Part shown: positions 9,433 to 17,363 of the stretch, in pieces
Position numbering within the stretch: the first letter of the stretch is position 1
Layout: the number at the start of each line of letters is the position of its first letter
Source of the DNA: Nocardioides sp. NBC_00368
GTDB lineage: Bacteria > Actinomycetota > Actinomycetes > Propionibacteriales > Nocardioidaceae
Assembly: GCF_036090055.1 (NCBI RefSeq)
Contig: NZ_CP107970.1
Location: 3,846,501-3,910,500, forward strand
Length of the DNA stretch: 64,000 nt
Direction of reading: 5' to 3'
Program-made: the position numbers and the translations under genes
The notes under the pieces: model-generated
Told to the model about the DNA's origin: nothing
What the model saw: only the letters and a program-made list of their open reading frames with translations
Databases searched by the model: none

Positions 9433-10218
9433 ATGGGATCGGGAGTTCAGGTGAGCGAGAACGAGAAGGCGCCGAAGGCACGCGCCGGTGCCGTGCAGTC
9501 GATCGAGCGGGCCTTCGGCCTGCTCGAGACGATGGCCGACGCGGGCGGAACCATGGGTCTGTCCCAGCTCTCCGCCGCATCCGGTCTGCCGCTGCCGACC
9601 ATCCACCGGCTGGTGCGCACGCTCGTCGACCTCGGCTACCTCCGCCAGGAGGCCAACCGGCAGTACGTCCTCGGCCCCAAGCTGATCCGGCTCGGCGAGA
9701 GCTCCTCGCGCATGCTCAGCACCTGGGCCCGCCCGCACCTGGCCCGGCTCGTCGACGAGGTCGGCGAGTCGGCCAACCTGGCGATGCTCGACGGCGATCA
9801 GATCGTCTACGTCGCCCACACCGAGTCGCGCCAGTCGATGCGCATGTTCACCGAGGTCGGCCGGCGGGTGTCCCCGCACTGCACCGCCGTCGGCAAGGCG
9901 ATCCTCGCCGACATGGCTCCCGACCAGGTCCGCGACATCCTCCGCCGCACCGACATGGTCCCCTACACCTCGACCACGATCACCGACCGCAACGACTACC
10001 TCGACCAGCTCGATCAGGTCCGCGACCGCCACTACGCGATCGACGAGGGCGAGCAGGAGGCAGGCGTACGCTGCGTGGCCGTCGCCGTCCCCGACTACGC
10101 GCCGCGGCTGGCGATGTCCATCAGCGGGCCCACCGGGCGGATGACTGACGAGCTCATCGAGCGCGCGGTCCCGCTGCTCACCGAGGCCGGCAAGCAGCTC
10201 GCCGCCGACCTGGCCTGA
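9433..10218 (+). CDS. IclR-family transcriptional regulator
   Basis: 261-aa regulator. Residues ~20-80 form the winged HTH (AVQSIERAFGLLETMADAGG, LSQLSAASGLPLPTIHRLVRTLVDLGYLRQE) and ~90-255 the GAF-like ligand domain (ANLAMLDGDQIVYVAHTES, SPHCTAVGKAILADM, DEGEQEAGVRCVAVAVPD). The alternative start GTG 9451 has GGGAG 5 nt upstream; ATG 9433 has GGAAG 9 nt upstream, and either is acceptable. Divergent from malate synthase, it probably senses glyoxylate, allantoin or a related intermediate, as AllR does. The shared palindrome half-site in both aceB and uraD promoters supports control of the whole cluster. Confidence 0.9.
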   Translation: MGSGVQVSENEKAPKARAGAVQSIERAFGLLETMADAGGTMGLSQLSAASGLPLPTIHRLVRTLVDLGYLRQEANRQYVLGPKLIRLGESSSRMLSTWARPHLARLVDEVGESANLAMLDGDQIVYVAHTESRQSMRMFTEVGRRVSPHCTAVGKAILADMAPDQVRDILRRTDMVPYTSTTITDRNDYLDQLDQVRDRHYAIDEGEQEAGVRCVAVAVPDYAPRLAMSISGPTGRMTDELIERAVPLLTEAGKQLAADLA

Positions 10219-10313
10219 ACTCGCACCGAGCGGCGTCCCCACGGGGCGCCTCCGGACGTGGTACGTATTGCGGTTCCGGGCCACGTCGACCCGGTAGATC
10301 TCGGGAGATCTCC

Positions 10314-11087
10314 ATGTTGCCCACCGACGCCGGGCTGAACCGCCGCACACTGCTCCAGGGAGCCGCCGCCATCGCGGGGCTCACCGTCCTGTCCTCGTCC
10401 TCGGTCGCCTCCGCGACCTGGGCCGGCGAGCCGCACCAGAGCCCCATCCGCATCACCCCCGGCGACACCGAGCCGGCGCACCTGCCCACGCTCCATGTCC
10501 ACTACCCCCACGACGCCACGGTCACGATGACGTACGTCCGTGAGGACGCCGACGACCCCGACGGCTGCGCGGTGCGCGGCCACGAGGAGACCGTGCGCGC
10601 CGAGCTTCCGCCCGGCGCCGGGTCGCTCACGGTCGAGGGCGTGACGTACGGCCTGGCGCAGTTCCACTGGCACACGCCGAGCGAGCATCGCCTCGCCGCC
10701 CGGGACTACCCGATCGAGATGCACTTCGTGCACCAGGACGCGACCGGCCACACCCTGGTCATCGGCGTCTGGGTACGCCCCGGCCGGACCAACCAGACCC
10801 TCGGCCGCCTCTACGAGCACCTGGTCTCCGAGTGCGCCGCCGCCGACCCGGTCGGCCACATCGACGTCGGCGCGCTCCTGCCGCGCCGGCACGCCTCCTA
10901 CCGCTACGACGGCTCCCTCACCACGGCCCCCTACACCGAGGGCGTCCAGTGGGTGATGCTCACCGAGCCCATCACCGCCTCGCCGCGCCAGATCGAGCGC
11001 CTCCGCACGATGTTCCCGACCGGCAACCGCCGCGACGTCCAGGACATCACCGACCGCACGGTCCTCTCCGACGCGATCAGGCGCTGA
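10314..11087 (+). CDS. Alpha-type carbonic anhydrase, exported
   Basis: 257-aa zinc enzyme interconverting CO2 and bicarbonate. The first ~38 residues look like a Tat signal: NRRTLLQG followed by a hydrophobic run AAAIAGLTVL and an Ala-x-Ala-like SVASATWAG. The mature part has alpha-CA hallmarks: HQSPIRI (QSPI motif), QFHWHTPSEH supplying two zinc histidines, and EMHFVHQD supplying the third. The length suits a bacterial alpha-CA plus leader. It stands alone between the IclR gene and a convergent PPOX gene. The 95-nt upstream region shows no clear operator. Confidence 0.92.
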   Translation: MLPTDAGLNRRTLLQGAAAIAGLTVLSSSSVASATWAGEPHQSPIRITPGDTEPAHLPTLHVHYPHDATVTMTYVREDADDPDGCAVRGHEETVRAELPPGAGSLTVEGVTYGLAQFHWHTPSEHRLAARDYPIEMHFVHQDATGHTLVIGVWVRPGRTNQTLGRLYEHLVSECAAADPVGHIDVGALLPRRHASYRYDGSLTTAPYTEGVQWVMLTEPITASPRQIERLRTMFPTGNRRDVQDITDRTVLSDAIRR

Positions 11088-11093
11088 CCGCAC

Positions 11094-11507
11094 TCACCAG
11101 CCAGAAGGACGGGTGTTGCCGAGCACCCGGGTCACGGTGATCTCGATGACCACCCGCTCCGGGTTGGGTCGAGGCTGCCGGTAACGCTCGGCGTACCGCC
11201 GCTCGGCGTCGGCCACCGACTCCGCGTCGTCCTTGACCACCGCGGTGCCCTCCAGCGTGCACCACCGCCGCCCGTCGACCTGACTGACCGCTGCCTGCGC
11301 GCCGTCCCCGGCCGCGCGTACGTTGCGGACCTTCTTGCTGCCCGCGCTGCTGATGATGCGCGCGATGCCGGCCTCCGGATCGAACGTCACCCCCACCGGG
11401 ACGAGATGCGGGCTGCCGTCCGGGCGGCTCGTGGTCAGGAAGCACACTCGCCGCTCCCGCCAGAACTCGTCGTTCTCCGCGGCCGAGGGAGTTGCGTCGA
11501 CTGTCAT
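11094..11507 (-). CDS. PPOX-class (pyridoxamine 5'-phosphate oxidase-fold) oxidoreductase
   Basis: 137-aa split-barrel flavin/deazaflavin protein. Landmarks are ERRVCFLTTSRPDGSPHLVPVGV near the N-terminus (strand-turn-strand with the typical RPDGSPH), AGSKKVRNVRA (phosphate-binding Lys/Arg), WCTLEGTAVV and a C-terminal VIEITVTRVLGNT. These fit actinobacterial F420-dependent PPOX proteins, which act in the cytosol on unknown substrates. It is convergent with the carbonic anhydrase gene, the stops only 6 nt apart. Cofactor (F420, FMN or heme) cannot be decided from sequence alone. Confidence 0.85.
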   Translation of the reverse strand: MTVDATPSAAENDEFWRERRVCFLTTSRPDGSPHLVPVGVTFDPEAGIARIISSAGSKKVRNVRAAGDGAQAAVSQVDGRRWCTLEGTAVVKDDAESVADAERRYAERYRQPRPNPERVVIEITVTRVLGNTRPSGW

Positions 11508-11528
11508 AGGTGCTCCTTATCGGTGAGG

Positions 11529-11861
11529 TCAGCGGTCGTCGCCGCTGCCACCGATGGCGCCGCGCTGCTGACGATCGGCGAGCTTCTTGATGTTGAGCTC
11601 GGCGACGTCCGCGAGCGGGAGCCCGAAGTGGTCAGCGAGGACTGCCAGGTACCACAGTGTGTCGCCGAGCTCCTTGGCGAGATCATCGAGGTCCCACTGG
11701 GCGAAGTCGCTGTCGTGGTCCCGGATGATCTTCTTCGCCTTCTCGGCGATCTCACCCGTCTCGCCGACCAGCCCCAGCAGCAGATGGAACACCTCGTTGG
11801 GCGTGCCCTTCGACGCCGCCGTGCGCAGCGCTGCCTGCTGGTAGGCGTTCATGTCCATCAC
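11529..11861 (-). CDS. MazG-like nucleotide pyrophosphohydrolase
   Basis: 110-aa all-alpha NTP pyrophosphatase-like protein. GLVGETGEIAEKAKKIIRD and LAKELGDTLWYLAVLADHFG form the E-x2-E...E-x2-D metal-binding pattern of the MazG/dUTPase superfamily. A start at the second Met (11858) is equally possible. It likely hydrolyses non-canonical nucleotides for house-cleaning (inference). It is upstream of and co-directional with the PPOX gene, separated by 21 nt. Confidence 0.85.
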   Translation of the reverse strand: MMDMNAYQQAALRTAASKGTPNEVFHLLLGLVGETGEIAEKAKKIIRDHDSDFAQWDLDDLAKELGDTLWYLAVLADHFGLPLADVAELNIKKLADRQQRGAIGGSGDDR

Positions 11862-11883
11862 CAGAACTTATCGCGCCTCCCGC

Positions 11884-12673
11884 TCAGACGGTCGGGACGG
11901 TCCCGCCGTCGATCACGTACTCGGCGCCCACGATCGCCGAGGCGCGGTCCGAGACCAGGAACCCGACCAGGTCGGCGATCTCCTCGGTGTTCGCGAACCG
12001 TCCGAGGGGTACGCCGCCGAGGGAATCGAAGATGGTCTGCTTGGCTGCCTCACGGGTGAGCCCGTTGCCCTCGGCGATCCGGTCCACGAATCCCTCGTAG
12101 GCCTCGGTCTCGATTCCGCCGGGGGCTGATCGCGTTGACCCGTACGCCGCGCGGGGCGAGCTCGTTGGCGAGCCCCTTGCTGTACGTGCGCAGTGCGGCC
12201 TTCGCTGCTGCGTACGCCAAGGTCGCGTCGTGCAGGGGCAGCTCACGCTGGATCGAGGTGATGTGCAGCACCACGCCCGAGCCGGACGCGATCATCGCCG
12301 GAAGAAGGGTTCGGTCCAGACGTACCGCTCCGAGGAGGTTGAGGTTCAGCTCGGTGAGCCACTGGTCGTCGGTGATGACCGCGAACCCTCCGGGCGGTGT
12401 CGACGACCCGCCGACGACGTGCACCAGGATGTCGAGCGTGCCGCCGACCTCGGCGATCCGAGCGGCCACGGCGTCGGTGCCGTCAGCCGTCGAGATGTCC
12501 GCTTCGATGAATCGGTCGGGGTGCTCGTACCCCTCGGGCATGGTGCGCGCCGTGACGTACACGTCGGCACCCATCTCTCGCAGTCTCTCTGCGACGGCCT
12601 TGCCCGAGCCCTTCGAGCCGCCCGTGACCAGCGCCCGGCGACCGTCGAGACGGTCGCGATCTGAGATAGACAT
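11884..12673 (-). pseudogene. SDR-family oxidoreductase with an internal frameshift
   Basis: The two halves of a short-chain dehydrogenase lie in different frames. The first (start ATG 12673) has the NAD(P) motif VTGGSKGSGKAVAERL near residue 15, and the catalytic SIQRELPLHDATLAYAAAK (Ser, Tyr-x3-Lys) and continues to RVNAISP. The expected continuation GGIETEAYEGFVDRIAEGNG and the end VDGGT-like IDGGTVPTV are one frame off. The switch falls at a run of five G on the + strand (12121-12125), where one base too many gives SPRRNRD in place of SPGGIET. It is either a real mutation or a sequencing error. It forms a leftward operon with the SnoaL-like gene, divergent from the MerR regulator. Confidence 0.85.
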
Positions 12674-12707
12674 TGTTCTCCTGTGAAGATCGAAGTGTGT
12701 GATGTGG

Positions 12708-13070
12708 TCAGGCCGGGTGGTTGGCGATGACGAGCTCGGCGATGAGGCCGTCCCGCAGCGCGAACCGGTAGTCGAGCTCGGCGACGCCGCCCGGGAAGCT
12801 GCCCTCCAGCCGCAGGGTGACCACCCAGTGGGTGTCGTCGGCGCGGTGGGTGCCGATCTGCTCGGTCGTGTACTCGAACTCGGACCCGGCGTCCCGCAGG
12901 AACGCGTGGACCACCTCTCGTCCGCGGAAGGTCTGGTCCTGGTCGACGATCACCGCGTCCTCGGTGAGGAACGACGAGGCGGTGTCGGCGTCGTAGGCGA
13001 TGTGCGCGGTGAGGAAGTCGCGCACGGTGGTCGGGAGCAGGTCGGACGGGATCTCGGTGTGCTGTGTCAT
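12708..13070 (-). CDS. SnoaL-like / NTF2-fold protein
   Basis: 120-aa alpha+beta cone protein of the nuclear-transport-factor-2 superfamily: TVRDFLTAHIAYDADTASSF then FLTEDAVIVDQDQTFRGREVVHAFL, followed by three to four beta strands (THWVVTLRLEG, AELDYRFALRDGLIAELVI). Members act as small isomerases or hydrolases or as polyketide-related enzymes; the substrate here is unknown. It is 34 nt upstream of the frameshifted SDR and 78 nt from the divergent merR start, suggesting one MerR-controlled operon. Confidence 0.8.
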   Translation of the reverse strand: MTQHTEIPSDLLPTTVRDFLTAHIAYDADTASSFLTEDAVIVDQDQTFRGREVVHAFLRDAGSEFEYTTEQIGTHRADDTHWVVTLRLEGSFPGGVAELDYRFALRDGLIAELVIANHPA

Positions 13071-13111
13071 GACCCCACCGTGCGGCGTCCCGCCGCGGGA
13101 GGGTCAAGCGG

Positions 13112-13142
13112 TGGACTCTCCCCCTGGGGGAGCGTTCACAAT
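13112..13142 (+). promoter_or_regulatory. MerR-type promoter with 19-bp spacer and central palindrome
   Basis: TGGACT (13112-13117) and CACAAT (13137-13142) are separated by exactly 19 bp, the long spacer typical of MerR-activated promoters. The spacer carries the dyad CTCCCCC-T-GGGGGAG (13118-13132). The expected transcription start would fall at about the GTG start at 13149, implying a leaderless mRNA (inference). Confidence 0.6.
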
Positions 13143-13148
13143 GAGGGG

Positions 13149-13943
13149 GTGCTGACCATCGGGGAGTTCTCGCGACTGACCCACTTGAGCGTACGGACGC
13201 TGCGCCGATATCACGAGGCGGCCCTGCTGGAACCCGCCGTGGTGGACGAGACCACCGGTTACCGCTACTACGGCGTCGACCAGATCCCGACCGCGCAGGT
13301 GATCCACCGGCTCCGCGAGCTCGACGTCCCCCTGAGCGATGTGCGACAGATCCTGCGAACCCCCGATCCCGGTGTCCGGGCGGCCCTGGTCGCCGGCCAC
13401 CTGCAACGCCTCGAGGACGTGCTCGACCGCACCCGGGCCGCGGTCGTCTCGCTGCGCCGCCTGCTCCAACCCGACCCCGCGCCGATCGACGTCGAGCTGC
13501 GCGCGGAGCCCGCCCGGACGGTCGCGGCGGTGGAGGCCGTCGTCGGGCACGACGACATGGAGTCCTGGTACGCGGGCGCGATGGCCGAGCTCGAGGCGGC
13601 CGTCGGCGCCGCCGTGACCGGGCCGCCGGGCGGCAGCTACGACAACGCACTCTTCGAGCAGGAGCGCGGCCACGCGTTCGTCTACCTGCCGACCGCTGCG
13701 CCACCCCGCACCGGACGCGTGCACCCCGCAACTCTGCCGGCCGCGGAGCTGGCCGTCACCACCCACGTCGGCGAGCACGACGGCATCGAGGTCACGTACG
13801 GCGAGCTCGGGACCTGGGTGGTGGAGAACGCGATGTCGGTCGCCGGGCCGGTGCGGGAGGTCTACCTCGTCGGCCCTCGCGACACGAGCGATCCCGCTGC
13901 GTGGCGCACCGAGATCGGCTGGCCGGTCTTTCGCGTCACCTGA
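13149..13943 (+). CDS. MerR-family regulator with GyrI-like ligand domain
   Basis: 264-aa regulator, start GTG 13149 (VLTIGEFSRL). Residues ~1-70 are the MerR winged helix (TIGEFSRLTHLSVRTLRRYHEAALLEP, GYRYYGVDQIPTAQVIHRLREL), ~75-115 the dimerisation coiled coil, and ~120-264 a GyrI/AraC-effector-like domain (VYLPTAAPP, VTTHVGEHDGIEVTYGELGTWV, EVYLVGPRDT, ending in GWPV), as in BmrR-type multidrug sensors. The upstream sequence has a 19-bp-spacer promoter with a 15-bp palindrome. It is divergent from the SnoaL-like/SDR pair, its likely targets. A longer frame back to 12699 is an antisense overlap and is not used. Confidence 0.92.
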   Translation: MLTIGEFSRLTHLSVRTLRRYHEAALLEPAVVDETTGYRYYGVDQIPTAQVIHRLRELDVPLSDVRQILRTPDPGVRAALVAGHLQRLEDVLDRTRAAVVSLRRLLQPDPAPIDVELRAEPARTVAAVEAVVGHDDMESWYAGAMAELEAAVGAAVTGPPGGSYDNALFEQERGHAFVYLPTAAPPRTGRVHPATLPAAELAVTTHVGEHDGIEVTYGELGTWVVENAMSVAGPVREVYLVGPRDTSDPAAWRTEIGWPVFRVT

Positions 13944-13981
13944 CAGCAGCGGACTACGGCTCGACACAGCCGGACAAGCGA

Positions 13982-14023
13982 AACACCCCGGTGGCCAACG
14001 TTTCCGCTGGCCACCGGGGTGTT
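13982..14023. terminator. Perfect 16-bp hairpin between merR and tRNA-Tyr
   Basis: 13982-13997 and 14008-14023 are exact reverse complements (AACACCCCGGTGGCCA), loop 10 nt. It is positioned 38 nt after the merR stop and 10 nt past the 3' end of the convergent tRNA gene, so it can terminate both. Confidence 0.85.
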
Positions 14024-14033
14024 CTCCCAGGCG

Positions 14034-14115
14034 TGGCAGGTGAAGGATTCGAACCTTCGAAGGCAAAGCCGACGGATTTACAGTCCGCTCCCATTGGCCG
14101 CTCGGGCAACCTGCC
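14034..14115 (-). tRNA. tRNA-Tyr (GTA anticodon)
   Basis: On the minus strand the 82-nt gene begins GGCAGGT and ends ACCTGCC plus discriminator A, a 7-bp acceptor stem. The anticodon arm reads GGACTGTAAATCCG with anticodon GTA. The GGTTCGAATCC T-arm and a long class II variable arm (GTCGGCTTTGCC) are present, as expected for bacterial tRNA-Tyr. CCA is not encoded. No integrase gene or attachment repeat is seen next to it. Confidence 0.96.
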
Positions 14116-14265
14116 TGGGTTGTGCGCGCGCCCCTCCAGAGAGGATCGCGACAGCAAGAAACAATAGCGCAGGGGCTGGCGGCGTACGAAAACGGGACGA
14201 GGTCCTAGGGTGAGACAGGTACGTTCCCGGGGCATAGTCCTGGCCGGAAGCTAGAGGAGAGAGTC

Positions 14266-14757
14266 ATGGCTGACTCGTCGTTCGACATCGTGAGCAAGAT
14301 CGACCGCCAGGAGGTCGACAACGCGCTGAGCCAAGCCGCACGTGAAGTCGCGACGCGGTTCGACTTCAAGGGGACCAACGCGACGATCGAGTGGAGCGGT
14401 GAGCACGCGATCGAGATCTCCGCGTCCGCCGACGACCGCGCCAGCGCGGTGCTCTCGGTCTTCCAGGACAAGCTGATCAAGCGCCAGCAGTCGCTCAAGA
14501 TCCTCGACGCGAGCGAGCCGCGTCAGTCCGGGCAGCAGTCGAAGATCTCGATCACGCTCAAGGAGGGCATCTCCTCCGAGGACGCGAAGAAGATCTCCAA
14601 GCTGATCCGCGACGAGGGTCCCAAGGGCGTCAAGGCGCAGATCCAGGGCGACGAGCTCCGCGTGTCCTCCAAGAAGCGCGACGACCTGCAGACCGTGATC
14701 TCCCTGGTCAAGGCCCAGGACTACGACTTCGCGGTCCAGTTCATCAACTACCGCTGA
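14266..14757 (+). CDS. YajQ-family nucleotide/cyclic-di-GMP-binding protein
   Basis: 163-aa two-domain ferredoxin-like protein. MADSSFDIVSKIDRQEVDNA, EVATRFDFKGTNATIEW and the C-terminal KAQDYDFAVQFINYR are strongly conserved family segments. AGAGGAGAGAG precedes ATG 14266 at good spacing. YajQ proteins bind nucleic acids or c-di-GMP in some species; the role in actinobacteria is not established. Its last 14 nt overlap the 3' end of the convergent carboxylate-amine ligase gene. Confidence 0.95.
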   Translation: MADSSFDIVSKIDRQEVDNALSQAAREVATRFDFKGTNATIEWSGEHAIEISASADDRASAVLSVFQDKLIKRQQSLKILDASEPRQSGQQSKISITLKEGISSEDAKKISKLIRDEGPKGVKAQIQGDELRVSSKKRDDLQTVISLVKAQDYDFAVQFINYR

Positions 14758-15925
14758 ATCGCTGCGCCTGTGTCGTCGCCGCAGCGAGCGCGGCGACGAA
14801 GGCAGCTGGCGAGCCGGCACGTCGAAACAGGGCACGTTGCCTGTCGGCCCCGCCACCGACGGCACGCAGACGGTTGATGGTGGAGAGCACCAACGCTTCG
14901 TCTCCGTGTGCCCGCAGATATGGCTGAACTCGGGTGACCATCGCATCGACCAGCTGCCCGGTGCGCACGAGCCGGCCTGTCGGCGGATCGGGCGCCACTC
15001 CGCGGAGGCCCCCTCGAGCGGCGGACCGGCAGGACCGCTGAAGCAGTTCCTGCGGGACGGTTACTTCAGGCCGCGCGGCAACCGCGTCGTCGACTGCCAT
15101 GCTGATCAGCGCGCGCACCAGCCCGGCGTACGCCACGGTTTCCTCAGCGGTCAGGCTCATGTCGGCCGCTCTGACCTCGATGGTGGGGTATCTGGGTGAG
15201 AGGCGTGCCAGGAAGTACACGCTGCGGCTGTCCATTGCCAGGCCCGACGCGACGGCCTGGTCGACCATCTGGTCGTACGCCTCCGCCGAGCGCACCGGTG
15301 GGGCAGGCGTGAAGGTTTGCCATCGCGAGGCGAGGTTGAAGCGCTGGCTGGCCCAGCCGGTGACCTCGCCCTCCCAGATGGGTGAGTTCGCAGTCAGTGC
15401 GATGAGAGGCGGCAACCAGGAGCGGAACCGGAGCAGTGCTTCCACGGCCAGCTGTCTGGTCGGCACACCGACGTGGACATGGCAGCCGCAGGTTCCGTTG
15501 GTGCGCATGGCCTCCGGGAACAGTCGCGCGAGCTCGTTGTAGCGAGGTTCATTCGTCACCTGGGGTGGGTCGGGCAGCCCGAAAGGCGATACTCCGGTGG
15601 CGACGGCAATGACGCCGTGACGGCTCGCAACCTCCGCGACCCGGCGACGCATGGTGATCAGGGCGTCATGGACTTCCGCGAGGGTGGTGCACACCGGCGT
15701 GCGTGCCTCCACCATGAACAGCATCGACTCGGCGACGACGCGTGTCGGGTAGCCACACTCGCGGATGATCGGGACCGCGGCCGGGACGACCGCACCGCTG
15801 CGCGGGTCGAGCAGGGTGAACTCCTCCTCCACCCCGACGGTCGGCGCACAGCTGTCGTCAGCCGATCCACCCAGCCCGCTCACGGCGGCAGGCGTGCTGC
15901 CCCGGTCGAAAACAGTCGCGCGCAT
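14744..15925 (-). CDS. Carboxylate-amine ligase, glutamate-cysteine ligase 2 (YbdK/EgtA-like) family
   Basis: 393-aa ATP-dependent ligase of the GCS2 family. Diagnostic parts: TVGVEEEFTLLDPRSG near residue 30 (GVEEEF substrate/metal motif), ESMLFMVEARTPVC, GCHVHVGVPTRQLAVE near 150, LTANSPIWEGEVTGW near 180 with ASQRFNLASRW, and PTIEVRAADMSLTAEETV. Homologues form gamma-glutamyl or related amide bonds; which amine is used is unknown. The protein is cytosolic. The 14-nt tail-to-tail overlap with yajQ is real because both ends are conserved or continuous with their ORFs. Confidence 0.88.
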   Translation of the reverse strand: MRATVFDRGSTPAAVSGLGGSADDSCAPTVGVEEEFTLLDPRSGAVVPAAVPIIRECGYPTRVVAESMLFMVEARTPVCTTLAEVHDALITMRRRVAEVASRHGVIAVATGVSPFGLPDPPQVTNEPRYNELARLFPEAMRTNGTCGCHVHVGVPTRQLAVEALLRFRSWLPPLIALTANSPIWEGEVTGWASQRFNLASRWQTFTPAPPVRSAEAYDQMVDQAVASGLAMDSRSVYFLARLSPRYPTIEVRAADMSLTAEETVAYAGLVRALISMAVDDAVAARPEVTVPQELLQRSCRSAARGGLRGVAPDPPTGRLVRTGQLVDAMVTRVQPYLRAHGDEALVLSTINRLRAVGGGADRQRALFRRAGSPAAFVAALAAATTQAQRFSGS

Positions 15926-16088
15926 GCCCTCGCCTTCCCCGTCGGTCGATCAACCACCAGCCTCGGAGGCCGACCACTGCGCAGGCAGGGCCGAGAAGCA
16001 CGCCACCGAAGGACCTTGGGCACTGACCCGGACAGCCCGACCGAGGTTGCATCGAGAGGGGGCGATGGAGCCCCATGAGGAGGGACGA

Positions 16089-16814
16089 ATGCCAATCATC
16101 AAGAACCCGATCCCGGTCGAAGTCACCCTGCGCGGCAACGTCGGCGAGTACGCCGGAAAGTACGCACGAGGCAAGATCGCCACAGCACTCGACATCGCGC
16201 ACGGACCGGTGTTGACGGCGCACGTCGTGCTGGACTGGCGGCGCAACCCGGCGTCGGAGAACCATGCCATCGCAGAGGCGTCCGCGAAGGTCGACGGACT
16301 GGTGGTGAGGGCGAAGACAGCGGCCCCGACCATGCCGGAGGCCGTCGACGACCTGGAGTACCGACTGCGCCGACAGCTGACACACCTGCAGGATCGCAAC
16401 CGCACGCAGCACCGCCGGACGAGCATCCCGGCCGAGCACGAGTGGCGCCACGGCGACCTCCCACGTCATCGAGTTCCCCACTTCCCGAGGCCGGCGGAGA
16501 GCCGGGAGGTGGTCCGCCGCAAGTCGTTCGCGAGCGCGCCGATGACGCCCGACGAGGCGGCGTACGAGATGGACCTGCTCGATCACGACTTCTTCCTCTA
16601 TCGAGACGCCGCTTCGGGCGCACCCACGCTGGCGCACCGTCTGCCTTCGGCGATCCAGCCACCCGCACCGCCGTCGCTGACCGAAGGCCAGGCGCGTGCT
16701 CGGCTCGAGGCAGGCAGTGAGCCGTTCGTCTTCTACCTCGACGCGGGCACCGGTGTCGGCAGCGTGCTGTATCAGCGGCACGACGGGCACTACGGCCTGA
16801 TCGAGCTCGCCTGA
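16089..16814 (+). CDS. Long ribosome hibernation factor (HPF/RafH-like)
   Basis: 241-aa protein. Start ATG 16089 is preceded by a strong GAGGAGGG Shine-Dalgarno; an upstream ATG at 16065 is in frame but less well placed. Residues ~1-105 form the S30AE/HPF fold that binds the 30S decoding region (VEVTLRGNVGEYAGKYA, VLTAHVVLDWRRNPASENHAIA). The C-terminus has two consecutive S30AE_C-like units: ~142-185 (RRKSFASAPMTPDEAAYEMD, HDFFLYRDA) and ~195-241 (LTEGQARARLEAGSEPFVFY, GVGSVLYQRHDGHYGLIEL). This duplicated tail recalls the mycobacterial hypoxia factor RafH more than ordinary long HPF (inference). It likely stabilises idle ribosomes in stationary phase or low oxygen. Confidence 0.85.
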   Translation: MPIIKNPIPVEVTLRGNVGEYAGKYARGKIATALDIAHGPVLTAHVVLDWRRNPASENHAIAEASAKVDGLVVRAKTAAPTMPEAVDDLEYRLRRQLTHLQDRNRTQHRRTSIPAEHEWRHGDLPRHRVPHFPRPAESREVVRRKSFASAPMTPDEAAYEMDLLDHDFFLYRDAASGAPTLAHRLPSAIQPPAPPSLTEGQARARLEAGSEPFVFYLDAGTGVGSVLYQRHDGHYGLIELA

Positions 16815-16834
16815 CCCCGCACTAGGCTCCGGGC

Positions 16835-17330
16835 GTGACCTACGTGCACCCGAGAGCCTCGGCCGAGATCGACGTCCCGATCGAGGTGGTGTGGCGGGTG
16901 ATGGTCGAGACCGAGTCGTACGCCGCGTGGAACCGTTCGTCGTCCGCGCCGAGACCGCGCAGCCGGCGGCGGTGGGCAACCCGATCACCCTCCATGTGAC
17001 CTGGGCGAACGGGGGCCGCGCGCGCTCACCGGAGCGGATCTCGGCACTCGAGCCACCGGTCGTCGGGAAGGACGGGGTCGGGGCTGCGTACCTGGCCTAT
17101 CTCTATGAGGGCTGGCCGGCGCGGCTCGGCCTGGTCCGGGGCGTACGTCACCAGCGACCGACCCAGCGACCTGGCGGACCGACACGCTACGAGACGGTCG
17201 AGGAGTTCTCCGGTCCGCTGGTCGGGCTGGCCGGTCCGGAGCGGGTCGCTGACGGATTCCGGCGGCATGCCCCGCCGCGCTCAAGGTGCGCGCCGAGACG
17301 CTCGCGAACGAAAGTAGACTTGACCACTAG
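16835..17330 (+). pseudogene. SRPBCC (START/Bet v1-like) protein with two frameshifts
   Basis: A continuous SRPBCC-type protein can be read only by changing frame twice. From GTG 16835 one reads VTYVHPRASAEIDVPIEVVW and on to ESYAAWN; a missing base near 16933 shifts to PFVVRAETAQPAAVGNPITL and on to YETVEEFSGPLVGLAGPERV and DGFRRHA; a second missing base near 17272 shifts to AALKVRAETLANESRLDH and TAG. The reassembled ~164 aa have normal family length and order. Both lesions are one-base deletions in GC runs, so decay or sequencing error are both possible. Confidence 0.75.
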
Positions 17331-17363
17331 ATTGAGCGAAATTCTGCATTCATCTGCAAGAAT

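Noticed and set aside
14034..14115. tRNA-Tyr as an attachment site of an integrated element
   Set aside because: No integrase, excisionase or direct repeat of the tRNA 3' end was seen in the flanks; neighbours are core genes.
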